Part shown: positions 1 to 5,643 of the stretch, piece by piece
Position numbering within the stretch: position 1 is the first letter of the stretch
How the letters are laid out: each line of letters opens with the position of its first letter
Assembly: GCA_041483175.1 (NCBI GenBank)
Contig: JBGPFD010000223.1
Span: forward strand, 1-5,643
From: Gp7-AA10 sp041483175
Lineage (GTDB): Bacteria > Acidobacteriota > Thermoanaerobaculia > Gp7-AA8
Reading direction: 5' to 3'
DNA length: 5,643 nt
Program-made: the position numbers and the translations under genes
Notes under the pieces: model-generated
Told to the model about the DNA's origin: nothing
The model's input: only the letters and a program-made list of their open reading frames with translations
The model's database searches: none

Positions 1-1
1 C

Positions 2-196
2 CCGCGGCTGGAACTGACCACCAACCACTCCATCGATCATCTCTCGGCGGCCATCCAGCCAATCGACCGCAGCGAAGAGCTCTACCGCGGTTTCCTCACT
101 TATCTCAATGCCGTGGCGGCACGCGAAAAAGCCAGCTTGCATCAAGCGAAAACCGCTTCGCAGGCAAAAACGGCGCCGAACGCCGCGCTCCGCTGA
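2..196 (+). CDS. C-terminal fragment of an unidentified protein (possibly PLP-dependent enzyme)
   Basis: This is an open frame entering from the left edge and ending at TGA 194-196, giving 64 residues of a protein whose start lies outside the window. The composition looks coding: a segment reading LELTTNHSIDHLSAAIQPI, an amphipathic stretch SEELYRGFLTYLNAVAAREK, then a low-complexity Ala/Lys/Gln-rich tail typical of a disordered C-terminus. The pattern Arg-Leu-x-Leu-Thr-x-x-His-Ser-x-Asp-x-Leu resembles the last strand and helix of fold-type I PLP enzymes (alpha-oxoamine synthases and class I/II aminotransferases), but that is a weak resemblance in a short piece. The next gene starts 37 bases downstream on the same strand, so the two may be co-transcribed. 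That it is a real gene end is fairly likely; its function is not established. Confidence 0.6.
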   Translation, partial: PRLELTTNHSIDHLSAAIQPIDRSEELYRGFLTYLNAVAAREKASLHQAKTASQAKTAPNAALR

Positions 197-217
197 GTTT
201 CATCCGACTGACTGGCG

Positions 218-223
218 TAAGAT
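218..223 (+). promoter_or_regulatory. Candidate -10 element for the lyase gene
   Basis: The hexamer TAAGAT matches four of six positions of TATAAT and ends 10 bases before the ATG at 234. Transcription would start near 230, leaving a leader of about four bases. No good -35 hexamer is visible at 16-18 bases upstream, and no Shine-Dalgarno sequence precedes the ATG. The assignment rests on the hexamer, its spacing, and a similar arrangement in front of the kinase gene. Read-through from the upstream gene is the alternative. Confidence 0.25.
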
Positions 224-233
224 TCCGCCACCC

Positions 234-2534
234 ATGAAGCGGATGTGGCTCCTCGCGTGCCTCGCGGCGCCGCTGCTCGGCCAGACCGTCACCACGCAGT
301 TCACGGCGAAGCTCACCGACTCGGGCGATAACCCTCCGATCATGCCGGTCGTCGCCGACGCCACCGAGCCGGCGGAGCCGCTGACGGCCGCGCTTCACGT
401 CGCTGTGCCAAACGCGCAGGCACCGCGCATCATGACCCTGATCAGTCCTGCGATCGCCATTCCCTACAACTCGCCGATCCGGCTGATTGAGGCAACCTGG
501 AACGGAACGCCGCTCCCGCTCGCCCAGCCGATCTTTGATCCCTTCGACAGCGGGATCACCGAGGTGCCGCACTCCTTCGGAACGCAGCTTCCCTTCTTCA
601 AACCGCTCTTTTCTGTCGCCGGCATCGCTTCCGGAAACGGGACGCTGGAGATCCGCGGCTTCGATGTGTCGCACACACAGATCGCCTCGGCCTCGATTCC
701 GAATCTGACGATCGTCCTCCCGCCGGCTGCCATTCCGACGGCGACGATCGCGGCGATGCCCCACCCGCGGATCTATCTCACCGCGGCGCGGATGGCGGCC
801 ATGCGCAGACGCAACGACATCGCCTCCCAGAGGTTCAATGCCGCAGTCGGCGCGTTTCGAGACGCCCTGAGCGTGTTTCCGGACGTCACCTCGCCGCAAT
901 TCAGCGACCGCATCTACGATCCGGAGGACTACATCCCGCTGCTCGCGCTGCAGAATCAGCTTTCGCCGGATGCAAACCTGGCGAACGCGGCGCACACGCT
1001 GGCTATGCGCATCGCCAATGACTACGACACAGGTATCCGCGATTTCGGCCGCGATACCGGGTACGACATCCGCTTCCAGCTCCGCGATCTGATGCTGGCG
1101 TACGACTGGCTGTACGACCGCTTCACGCCGGCGGAACGGACGGTGATCGTTCGCGTGGCGACGAAGTGGATCGACTGGTATCACAACACTCCCGGTTACG
1201 CGCAGTTGTGGCCGGCAGAGAATTACTACGCCGGATATCTGCAGGGGATCGCGCTCGTGGCCGCGGCGACTGCGGGAGACAATCCCGACGCCGATCGGAT
1301 CTTCACTCTTCTCCGTTCCAAGCTGGCGAACGAGATGCCGATCTTGAATCAGCGCCTGGCCGGCGGAGACTGGGCCGAGGGGTGGAACTACGGTCCGTAC
1401 AGCACGCTGGAGCACTCCCTGGTCCACACGCTGATGAAAGACCTCGGCGAAGACTGGAGCGCCGATTTCGACTGGCTGCAAACTCTCCCGCGCAGTCTCA
1501 CGTACATGGCGTCGCCCGACTTCCGCGAGACCCGCTCGTATGGCGGCTACTCCGGAAATTATGCCGACAAGACCTCGCCATCGCTCCTCGCTGTATTGAC
1601 CAGTACTACAGTGGACGGAGCGTACGCATCGCGGCTGTACACCTCGATGAACGCGAATCCGGACAACGACTTCACCGACATCCCGGCCGACACGTTCTAC
1701 GAGATGATCTTTGCCGACACCTCGCGCAGCGGCGACGCAAGCGCGCTACCGCTGTCGTATTTCAACAGCGGAACGGGACGCTGGTTCTCGCGCTCGTCGT
1801 TGACCGATCCGCAGGCGTACTTCGTTTCCGCCGAGAACATGAGCTACTCGTACGATCACTACGGCTACGCGAACGGCGACGTGCGGCTCTATCACGGCGC
1901 GACCTGTCTCGTCTGCCCATCCGCGTACCGCGGGCCGGCATTCGACGGCGAAGCGGTGACGCCGGCGTTCTCCACCTACATCGTCAACGGGCGCACCCAG
2001 GATCTTCCGCTCGGTCGCAACAATCAGAATCTCTTCAGCATCGAGGCGGGAAACTTCTCGGCGATCGGCATGCGCTTCGAGTCGTCGTGGCCAACGGCGC
2101 GGTACGACGAGAGCATCGTCGATCCCGCCGACCCGCTCGACTACATCATTCGCGAGGCGGTCCACCTTCGCCCCGGCACGCTCATCGTGCGCGACCTGCA
2201 CCGCCGCCGCCACGCCTCCGACACCCTCACCGCCCGTTTTCACCTCGGCGTCGATACGCTGAAGATCAGCCGCTTCTACCCCGCCGGCGTGACCGTCACA
2301 ACGACCGATGACCGCGACGGCGGCGGCAACCGCATCGGAACGCTGATGCAGCTCGACTTCTCCAGCTCCACTGCACCGCTCGAGCTGGTCACCGTGTTCT
2401 CGGAGACGCTGACGGCCACGAGTTACGTAAACGGCGTCCTCACCTTGAGCGACGGAACGCGCGTGACGTTCGCCAACGGCACGGTTTCGGTTCAGTCGGG
2501 GAGCGGCGGGCGGCGGCGCCCGGTCAGGCACTGA
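234..2534 (+). CDS. Secreted heparinase II/III-like polysaccharide lyase
   Basis: This 766-residue protein is probably exported and cleaves an acidic polysaccharide by beta-elimination. Residues 1-17 (MKRMWLLACLAAPLLGQ) form a short signal peptide. Residues 20-165 are beta-rich and unassigned. HPRIYLTAARMAAMRRR from residue 177 is the usual lead-in to the catalytic helical toroid of this superfamily, which runs to about 500; a beta-sandwich follows from about 510 to the end. Candidate catalytic residues, by analogy with the Asn/Tyr/His set of heparinase III and alginate lyases of this fold, are Asn330 (ENYYAGY), Tyr386 (GGDWAEGWNYGPYS) and His542 (SYDHYGYANGDVRLYHG). Cys558 and Cys561 form a CLVC motif in the sandwich. 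The ATG at 234 was chosen because the signal peptide begins there; an upstream ATG at 108 would add a basic, unlikely extension. ATG 243 is also possible. The substrate cannot be told from sequence. The 3' end overlaps the convergent small gene by 43 bases. Confidence 0.8.
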   Translation: MKRMWLLACLAAPLLGQTVTTQFTAKLTDSGDNPPIMPVVADATEPAEPLTAALHVAVPNAQAPRIMTLISPAIAIPYNSPIRLIEATWNGTPLPLAQPIFDPFDSGITEVPHSFGTQLPFFKPLFSVAGIASGNGTLEIRGFDVSHTQIASASIPNLTIVLPPAAIPTATIAAMPHPRIYLTAARMAAMRRRNDIASQRFNAAVGAFRDALSVFPDVTSPQFSDRIYDPEDYIPLLALQNQLSPDANLANAAHTLAMRIANDYDTGIRDFGRDTGYDIRFQLRDLMLAYDWLYDRFTPAERTVIVRVATKWIDWYHNTPGYAQLWPAENYYAGYLQGIALVAAATAGDNPDADRIFTLLRSKLANEMPILNQRLAGGDWAEGWNYGPYSTLEHSLVHTLMKDLGEDWSADFDWLQTLPRSLTYMASPDFRETRSYGGYSGNYADKTSPSLLAVLTSTTVDGAYASRLYTSMNANPDNDFTDIPADTFYEMIFADTSRSGDASALPLSYFNSGTGRWFSRSSLTDPQAYFVSAENMSYSYDHYGYANGDVRLYHGATCLVCPSAYRGPAFDGEAVTPAFSTYIVNGRTQDLPLGRNNQNLFSIEAGNFSAIGMRFESSWPTARYDESIVDPADPLDYIIREAVHLRPGTLIVRDLHRRRHASDTLTARFHLGVDTLKISRFYPAGVTVTTTDDRDGGGNRIGTLMQLDFSSSTAPLELVTVFSETLTATSYVNGVLTLSDGTRVTFANGTVSVQSGSGGRRRPVRH

Positions 2535-2767
2535 ACGGCCGACCAGACTGCCATCGCTGCGAGCGCCCACGCGGCGATATTCACGGCGATGAAGAGAACG
2601 ACGAACGCGCCGCGCACGGCAAACGGCAGCGCGGCGAAGCTCGTATGCGTTCCGAACAGCAGCGCCATGGCGCCGAAGGCCGGCCACGCGGGCCAGCTCC
2701 AGGGAGAGAACCAACTGAAGATGGTCATCGCCACGCCAAACAGGGCGCACGCAAACCCGCGGCTCAT
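2492..2767 (-). CDS. Small Trp-rich membrane protein, downstream of kinase
   Basis: This 91-residue protein was not recognised as any family. It starts at ATG 2767 (MSRGFACALFGVAMTIFSWF) and ends at TGA 2494-2492. It has hydrophobic segments at about residues 4-20, 30-39 and 53-77, giving two or three membrane helices, separated by an unusual Trp/Pro patch, SWFSPWSWPAWP (18-29), and closed by a basic tail, GRRRPPLPD. A GAGG lies two bases before the ATG, closer than an ideal Shine-Dalgarno. The gene follows the kinase stop by only 17 bases on the same strand, so it is probably translated from the same mRNA, and a role as a membrane partner of the kinase is a fair guess from position alone. 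The open frame extends upstream to 2980, but that part lies antisense to no signal and inside the kinase gene. The last 43 bases overlap the end of the convergent lyase gene. Confidence 0.6.
   Translation of the reverse strand: MSRGFACALFGVAMTIFSWFSPWSWPAWPAFGAMALLFGTHTSFAALPFAVRGAFVVLFIAVNIAAWALAAMAVWSAVQCLTGRRRPPLPD
2507..2522. other. GC-only hairpin in the convergent gene overlap
   Basis: Bases 2507-2512 (CGGGCG) pair perfectly with 2517-2522 (CGCCCG) around a GCGG loop. It sits inside the last codons of both convergent genes, where bidirectional termination would be expected. There is no T-tract on either side, so it does not qualify as a classical intrinsic terminator, and such short stems arise often in GC-rich coding DNA. 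Confidence 0.2.
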
Positions 2768-2784
2768 GACCTCGTCACCGCCGA

Positions 2785-5427
2785 TCAGTGCGAGGACATC
2801 ATCCAGATGTCCGCCTCGGAGGTCCGTTCGTTGAGATAGAGCGCCCGGCCGTCGGGAGCGACAGCGAAGGCGCGAATCGGTCGCAGCAGGGGGATCGTCC
2901 GAATCTGCTTTGACGCGATCTCGATGATCTTCAACTGCGTGCCCGACACGAACAACACATGCTTGCCGTCCGGCAACCACTTCGGCATCGTTCCCTCATC
3001 CGCAAGCTTCTCGTACGACTTTAATCCGATCGAATAGATCCAGAGACCGCCGCCGCCGCCGGGCGAAGCGGTGCCCACAAATCGGCTGCCATCGGGCGAC
3101 AACCTCGGCCAGAAGATATGGTTCTGCGGATCGGGCATGGGTGGAAGAAGCTCGACCTTCGTCGCCGTCCCGTCGGCATTCACCGGCAGCAGATCCGTCC
3201 CACTTCCGCTGAAGGCATATAGGGTCTTGCCATCTCGCATCACCCTCGGCCACCAGATTGAGGGGCCGGTGGTGTGCGACACCTGTCGCAGGCCGCTGCC
3301 ATCCGCGCGGATGCTCCAGATTTCGTAGCGCGTCCCGCGTTGCGAATAGAAGTAGAGGAGCTTTCCGTCGAGCGACCAGGACGGCCCGCGATCTTTTTCC
3401 GGATCATTGGTCAACTGCCGCATCTCGCTTCCATCCGAGCCGATGACGAACAGGTCTTCCTGCGTTCCGAGGTTAGAGAACGCGAGCCACTTTCCATCGG
3501 GAGAGACATCGACGTTCTCCAAAACCAGCATCGCTCCGCCGAGGATCGCCGACGGCTGGCCGCTGGCGCGCAGGGACAGCGGATCGAATGGAATGCGCCA
3601 CAGAGTCTCGCTGAAATCGACTCCTGCGTACGCCAGTGCGCCTGTATCGCGTGCAACGGTGAAGTGGGCGGCGAAGCGCGTCGGCAGCGACACCGGCCCG
3701 GGAGGGGCGAGCGCTTTCCCGCTGTGCTCGTCGATCGGCAGGCGCCACAAATTCATGGTCCCATCGCGATCGCTTCCGAAATAGAGGACCTTGCCGTCAG
3801 GGGACCAGACGGGGTTCCAGTCGAGCGGCGGATCGTCTGTCAATTGGGTGATCGTCTGTTCCGGATGCGCGGCATGAGGATCAATGGTGAACAGGTCGCG
3901 CTGCCCGCCCTGTCCTTTCACCGCCCAATATGCGATCCGATTGCCGTGCGGGGACCAGCTCGGCTGCACTCCGTCAGGCATGATCAAATCACGGCGTGCG
4001 CCCGTTCGGACATTGATGATGGCCAGGTGGGCGTCGCCCGGCCGCGACTGCGGTTGCAGTCCGATCGATTCGGTACTCACCGCAATCTCGGAGCCGTCCG
4101 GCGACCAGGTTGGATTGAATCCGAAGTCGGTCAAGCGTCGCACCGACTCTCCCGTTGCCCCCATGAGAAAAATGCCACCGCCGTCGCGCCCGGAGCGAAA
4201 GGCGATCTGCGAGCCGTCGGGCGAGAACGCGGGCTGCGTGTCGGCGACCGGCGAATCCCTGGTCAGATTGATGGCCTTGCGGCCGTCGATGCGCTGCAGA
4301 TAGATGTCGGGATTCCCTGCCGCGCTGCTGACGTAGAGGAATGTCTTGCCGTCCGGCGCGAGGCTTGGAAACTCCTCCACGCCGGGCTGGTTCGTCAGCA
4401 GGGCGAATGTCCGCGCCGCTGGAGCGGCTTTGACGGAAGCAGCCGCACGAAAACCGGCGCGCCAGGCAACGGCAATCGCCGCGACGACCAGCGCCACTGC
4501 GATCGCCGGCGCAATCCAGCGCATCGGAGTGCGTCGCGCGGCGATCGCCGGCGAAGAGCCTGAAACGGCGCTGATTCGCTGCAGATCGAAGGCCAGATCG
4601 CGGGCCGACTGGAACCGTTCCTCACGATTTTTTTCCAGGCAGTGCCGCACCACCAGATCGATCGGCGGCGGCACGTTCGCGCCGCTGCCGGTGAGCTCCG
4701 GCGGCTCGTCTTTCAGGATCGCATTCATCGTCTCCACGGAAGAGTCGCGCTGAAACGCGCGCCGGCCGGCGAGCATCTCGTAGAGGATGGCCCCGAAAGA
4801 AAAGATGTCGCTGCGATGATCGACCTGCTGCCCGCGGACCTGCTCCGGCGACATGTAGCCCACCGTGCCGAGAACCGTGCCGGGCGACGTGTCGCGCTGG
4901 CGCGTGCGCTCTTGCGTGAGATTTTCGGTTTGCGGCGCGGTCAGCTTGGCCAGGCCGAAGTCGAGGATCTTCGCGCGCCCGTCGCGAGTGATGAAAATGT
5001 TCTCCGGCTTCAGATCGCGGTGGACGATGCCCTTCTCGTGTGCCGCGGCCAGGCCGCTGGCGATCTGCACCGAGTAGTCGAGAGCCTTGCGGAGCGGCAG
5101 GCGCACCGGCGCGCCTTCGAGCTCGATCTTCTCGCGCAGCGTTTCGCCTTCCAGGAGTTCCATCACCACGTACTGCGTGCCGTTCTCGGCACCGAGATCG
5201 TGGACCGTGACGAGGTTGGGATGATTGAGCGCTCCGGCCGCGCGGGCCTCCTGCTCAAAGCGCCGCAACCGGTCGGGATCGGCGGTGAACGCGGCCGGCA
5301 GGATTTTCACCGCGACTTCCCGCCCCATGCGCGTGTCGCGTGCCCGCCACACTTCCCCCATCCCGCCCGCTCCGATGGGCGAGACGATCTCGTACGGCCC
5401 GAGCCGCGTCCCGGCTGCAATGCGCAT
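2785..5427 (-). CDS. Transmembrane Ser/Thr protein kinase with C-terminal PD40/WD40-like beta-propeller
   Basis: This 880-residue receptor-type kinase is of the bacterial Pkn/Hanks family. The cytoplasmic kinase domain spans about residues 12-285: glycine loop GAGGMGEV (19-26), ATP-binding Lys41, alphaC Glu60, catalytic loop HRDLKPEN (136-143, Asp138), DFG (156-158), a Thr/Ser-rich activation loop with Thr184 and Thr188, and SPE (193-195). All key residues are present, so it should be active. A juxtamembrane stretch leads to one membrane helix (about 304-323). The outer part, 340-880, has twelve repeats of about 45 residues, most marked by a PDG turn (near 358, 403, 443, 493, 543, 593, 643, 687, 731, 778, 819 and 858), as in TolB/PD40 propellers. 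An insertion of five glycines (790-794) comes from a (CCG)5 tract at 3047-3061. The ATG at 5427 was chosen because family members start just before GTRLGPYEI; the frame stays open to 5472. Its ligand and targets are unknown. Confidence 0.93.
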   Translation of the reverse strand: MRIAAGTRLGPYEIVSPIGAGGMGEVWRARDTRMGREVAVKILPAAFTADPDRLRRFEQEARAAGALNHPNLVTVHDLGAENGTQYVVMELLEGETLREKIELEGAPVRLPLRKALDYSVQIASGLAAAHEKGIVHRDLKPENIFITRDGRAKILDFGLAKLTAPQTENLTQERTRQRDTSPGTVLGTVGYMSPEQVRGQQVDHRSDIFSFGAILYEMLAGRRAFQRDSSVETMNAILKDEPPELTGSGANVPPPIDLVVRHCLEKNREERFQSARDLAFDLQRISAVSGSSPAIAARRTPMRWIAPAIAVALVVAAIAVAWRAGFRAAASVKAAPAARTFALLTNQPGVEEFPSLAPDGKTFLYVSSAAGNPDIYLQRIDGRKAINLTRDSPVADTQPAFSPDGSQIAFRSGRDGGGIFLMGATGESVRRLTDFGFNPTWSPDGSEIAVSTESIGLQPQSRPGDAHLAIINVRTGARRDLIMPDGVQPSWSPHGNRIAYWAVKGQGGQRDLFTIDPHAAHPEQTITQLTDDPPLDWNPVWSPDGKVLYFGSDRDGTMNLWRLPIDEHSGKALAPPGPVSLPTRFAAHFTVARDTGALAYAGVDFSETLWRIPFDPLSLRASGQPSAILGGAMLVLENVDVSPDGKWLAFSNLGTQEDLFVIGSDGSEMRQLTNDPEKDRGPSWSLDGKLLYFYSQRGTRYEIWSIRADGSGLRQVSHTTGPSIWWPRVMRDGKTLYAFSGSGTDLLPVNADGTATKVELLPPMPDPQNHIFWPRLSPDGSRFVGTASPGGGGGLWIYSIGLKSYEKLADEGTMPKWLPDGKHVLFVSGTQLKIIEIASKQIRTIPLLRPIRAFAVAPDGRALYLNERTSEADIWMMSSH

Positions 5428-5440
5428 GAGGGTGACTCGG

Positions 5441-5446
5441 ATTATA
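5441..5446 (-). promoter_or_regulatory. Perfect TATAAT -10 element just upstream of the kinase ATG
   Basis: On the minus strand the hexamer TATAAT occupies 5446 to 5441, with its last base 13 bases before the A of the start codon. Transcription would begin near 5433-5434, giving a leader of about six bases with no room for a Shine-Dalgarno; none is visible. A -35 hexamer is not clear: TTGCGG occurs upstream but the spacer would be 20 bases. The position supports the ATG at 5427 over the start at 5472, whose coding region would contain the promoter. Confidence 0.5.
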
Positions 5447-5480
5447 CGGAACGCATCGGGCCGGGCCCGCAAGAATAATC

Positions 5481-5510
5481 TTGACCGGCCGCGAGTTGAG
5501 TCGCTAGTCT
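5481..5510 (+). promoter_or_regulatory. Promoter of the tRNA-Glu gene
   Basis: TTGACC (5481-5486), five of six matches to the -35 consensus, is followed after 18 bases by TAGTCT (5505-5510), a -10 of the TAnnnT type. Transcription would start near 5517, leaving about 11 bases of 5' leader for removal by RNase P. It diverges from the kinase promoter, with the two -10 elements about 60 bases apart. Confidence 0.5.
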
Positions 5511-5527
5511 TCCTCTCCCACCCTTCT

Positions 5528-5603
5528 GGCGCATTCGTCTAGGGGTCCAGGACGCCGCCCTCTCACGGCGGTAACACGGGTTCGAATCCCGTATGCGCTA
5601 CCA
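5528..5603 (+). tRNA. tRNA-Glu (anticodon CTC)
   Basis: This is a complete 76-base cloverleaf reading GAG codons. The acceptor stem GGCGCAT (5528-5534) pairs with ATGCGCT (5593-5599), the first pair being a G-U wobble as in Bacillus tRNA-Glu. The D-arm begins GTCTAGGGG. The anticodon stem CCGCC (5555-5559) pairs with GGCGG (5567-5571) around the loop CTCTCAC, with anticodon CTC at 5562-5564. The T-arm ACGGG / TTCGAAT / CCCGT spans 5576-5592. The discriminator is A5600 and CCA is encoded at 5601-5603. The anticodon arm and variable loop are close to those of E. coli tRNA-Glu. No terminator is visible in the 40 bases that follow. Confidence 0.97.
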
Positions 5604-5643
5604 GCTGTCCGCACACCAGTTACCACCACTCTTCTGGATCGGA

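Noticed and set aside
108..233. Upstream ATG that would add 42 residues to the lyase
   Set aside because: The extension is very basic, overlaps the upstream gene's coding end and would bury the signal peptide.
252..260. Lipobox-like LLAC at residues 6-9 of the lyase
   Set aside because: The hydrophobic stretch before the Cys is only a few residues, too short for a lipoprotein signal peptide; a signal peptidase I site near residues 16-18 fits better.
105..1481. Long minus-strand open frame of 458 codons opposite the lyase gene
   Set aside because: Arg-rich, low-complexity translation without recognisable domains; a typical antisense shadow in GC-rich coding DNA.
1746..2750. Minus-strand open frame of 334 codons
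   Set aside because: Antisense to the lyase and overlapping the small membrane gene in another frame; Arg/Val/Ala-rich with no motifs.
3047..3061. (CCG)5 tract
   Set aside because: Short in-frame repeat encoding a glycine run inside the kinase; not an independent element.
3274..4563. Plus-strand open frame of 429 codons opposite the kinase propeller
   Set aside because: The repeats are only mirror images of the PDG repeats on the other strand; no start signal or domain.
5428..5472. Upstream ATG that would add 15 residues to the kinase
   Set aside because: Family members start right before GTRLGPYEI, and the extension covers a perfect TATAAT.
4642..5478. Plus-strand open frame of 278 codons opposite the kinase domain
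   Set aside because: Antisense to an unambiguous catalytic domain, composition Arg/Leu/Ala-rich, no recognisable fold.
5604..5643. Possible terminator after the tRNA
   Set aside because: Only a 4-bp CCAG/CTGG pairing with a long loop and no T-tract.

Overview
This GC-rich window (judged by eye) reads as ordinary bacterial chromosome. The most likely source is an acidobacterium or a close relative. The main clue is the Ser/Thr kinase, which opens with AAGTRLGPYEI and carries a long C-terminal array of PD40/WD40-like propeller repeats behind one membrane helix. That architecture is abundant in Acidobacteriota. The taxonomic call is inference.

Layout. Positions 2-196 (+) hold the last 64 codons of a gene that begins outside the window; it may be a PLP-dependent fold-type I enzyme, but this is weak. 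Thirty-seven bases later comes a 766-residue secreted protein (234-2534, +) that looks like a heparinase II/III-type polysaccharide lyase: signal peptide, N-terminal beta-rich domain, alpha-helical toroid and C-terminal beta-sandwich. Facing it on the minus strand is a likely two-gene operon. The 880-residue receptor-type Ser/Thr kinase (5427 to 2785) is followed after 17 bases by a 91-residue Trp-rich membrane protein (2767 to 2492). The last 43 bases of the small gene overlap the lyase gene tail to tail. At the right end, divergent from the kinase, is a complete tRNA-Glu(CTC) with an encoded CCA end (5528-5603, +) and a plausible promoter. Positions 5604-5643 show nothing I can name.

How the parts work together. 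The lyase probably cleaves an acidic polysaccharide outside the cytoplasm. The kinase probably senses something through its propeller domain outside the membrane and phosphorylates cytoplasmic proteins. The small membrane protein, by position, may be a partner of the kinase. No direct functional link between kinase and lyase is visible. No mobile element, CRISPR array or defence system is apparent. Both long genes lack a Shine-Dalgarno sequence and have a -10-like hexamer 10-13 bases before their ATG, suggesting very short leaders.
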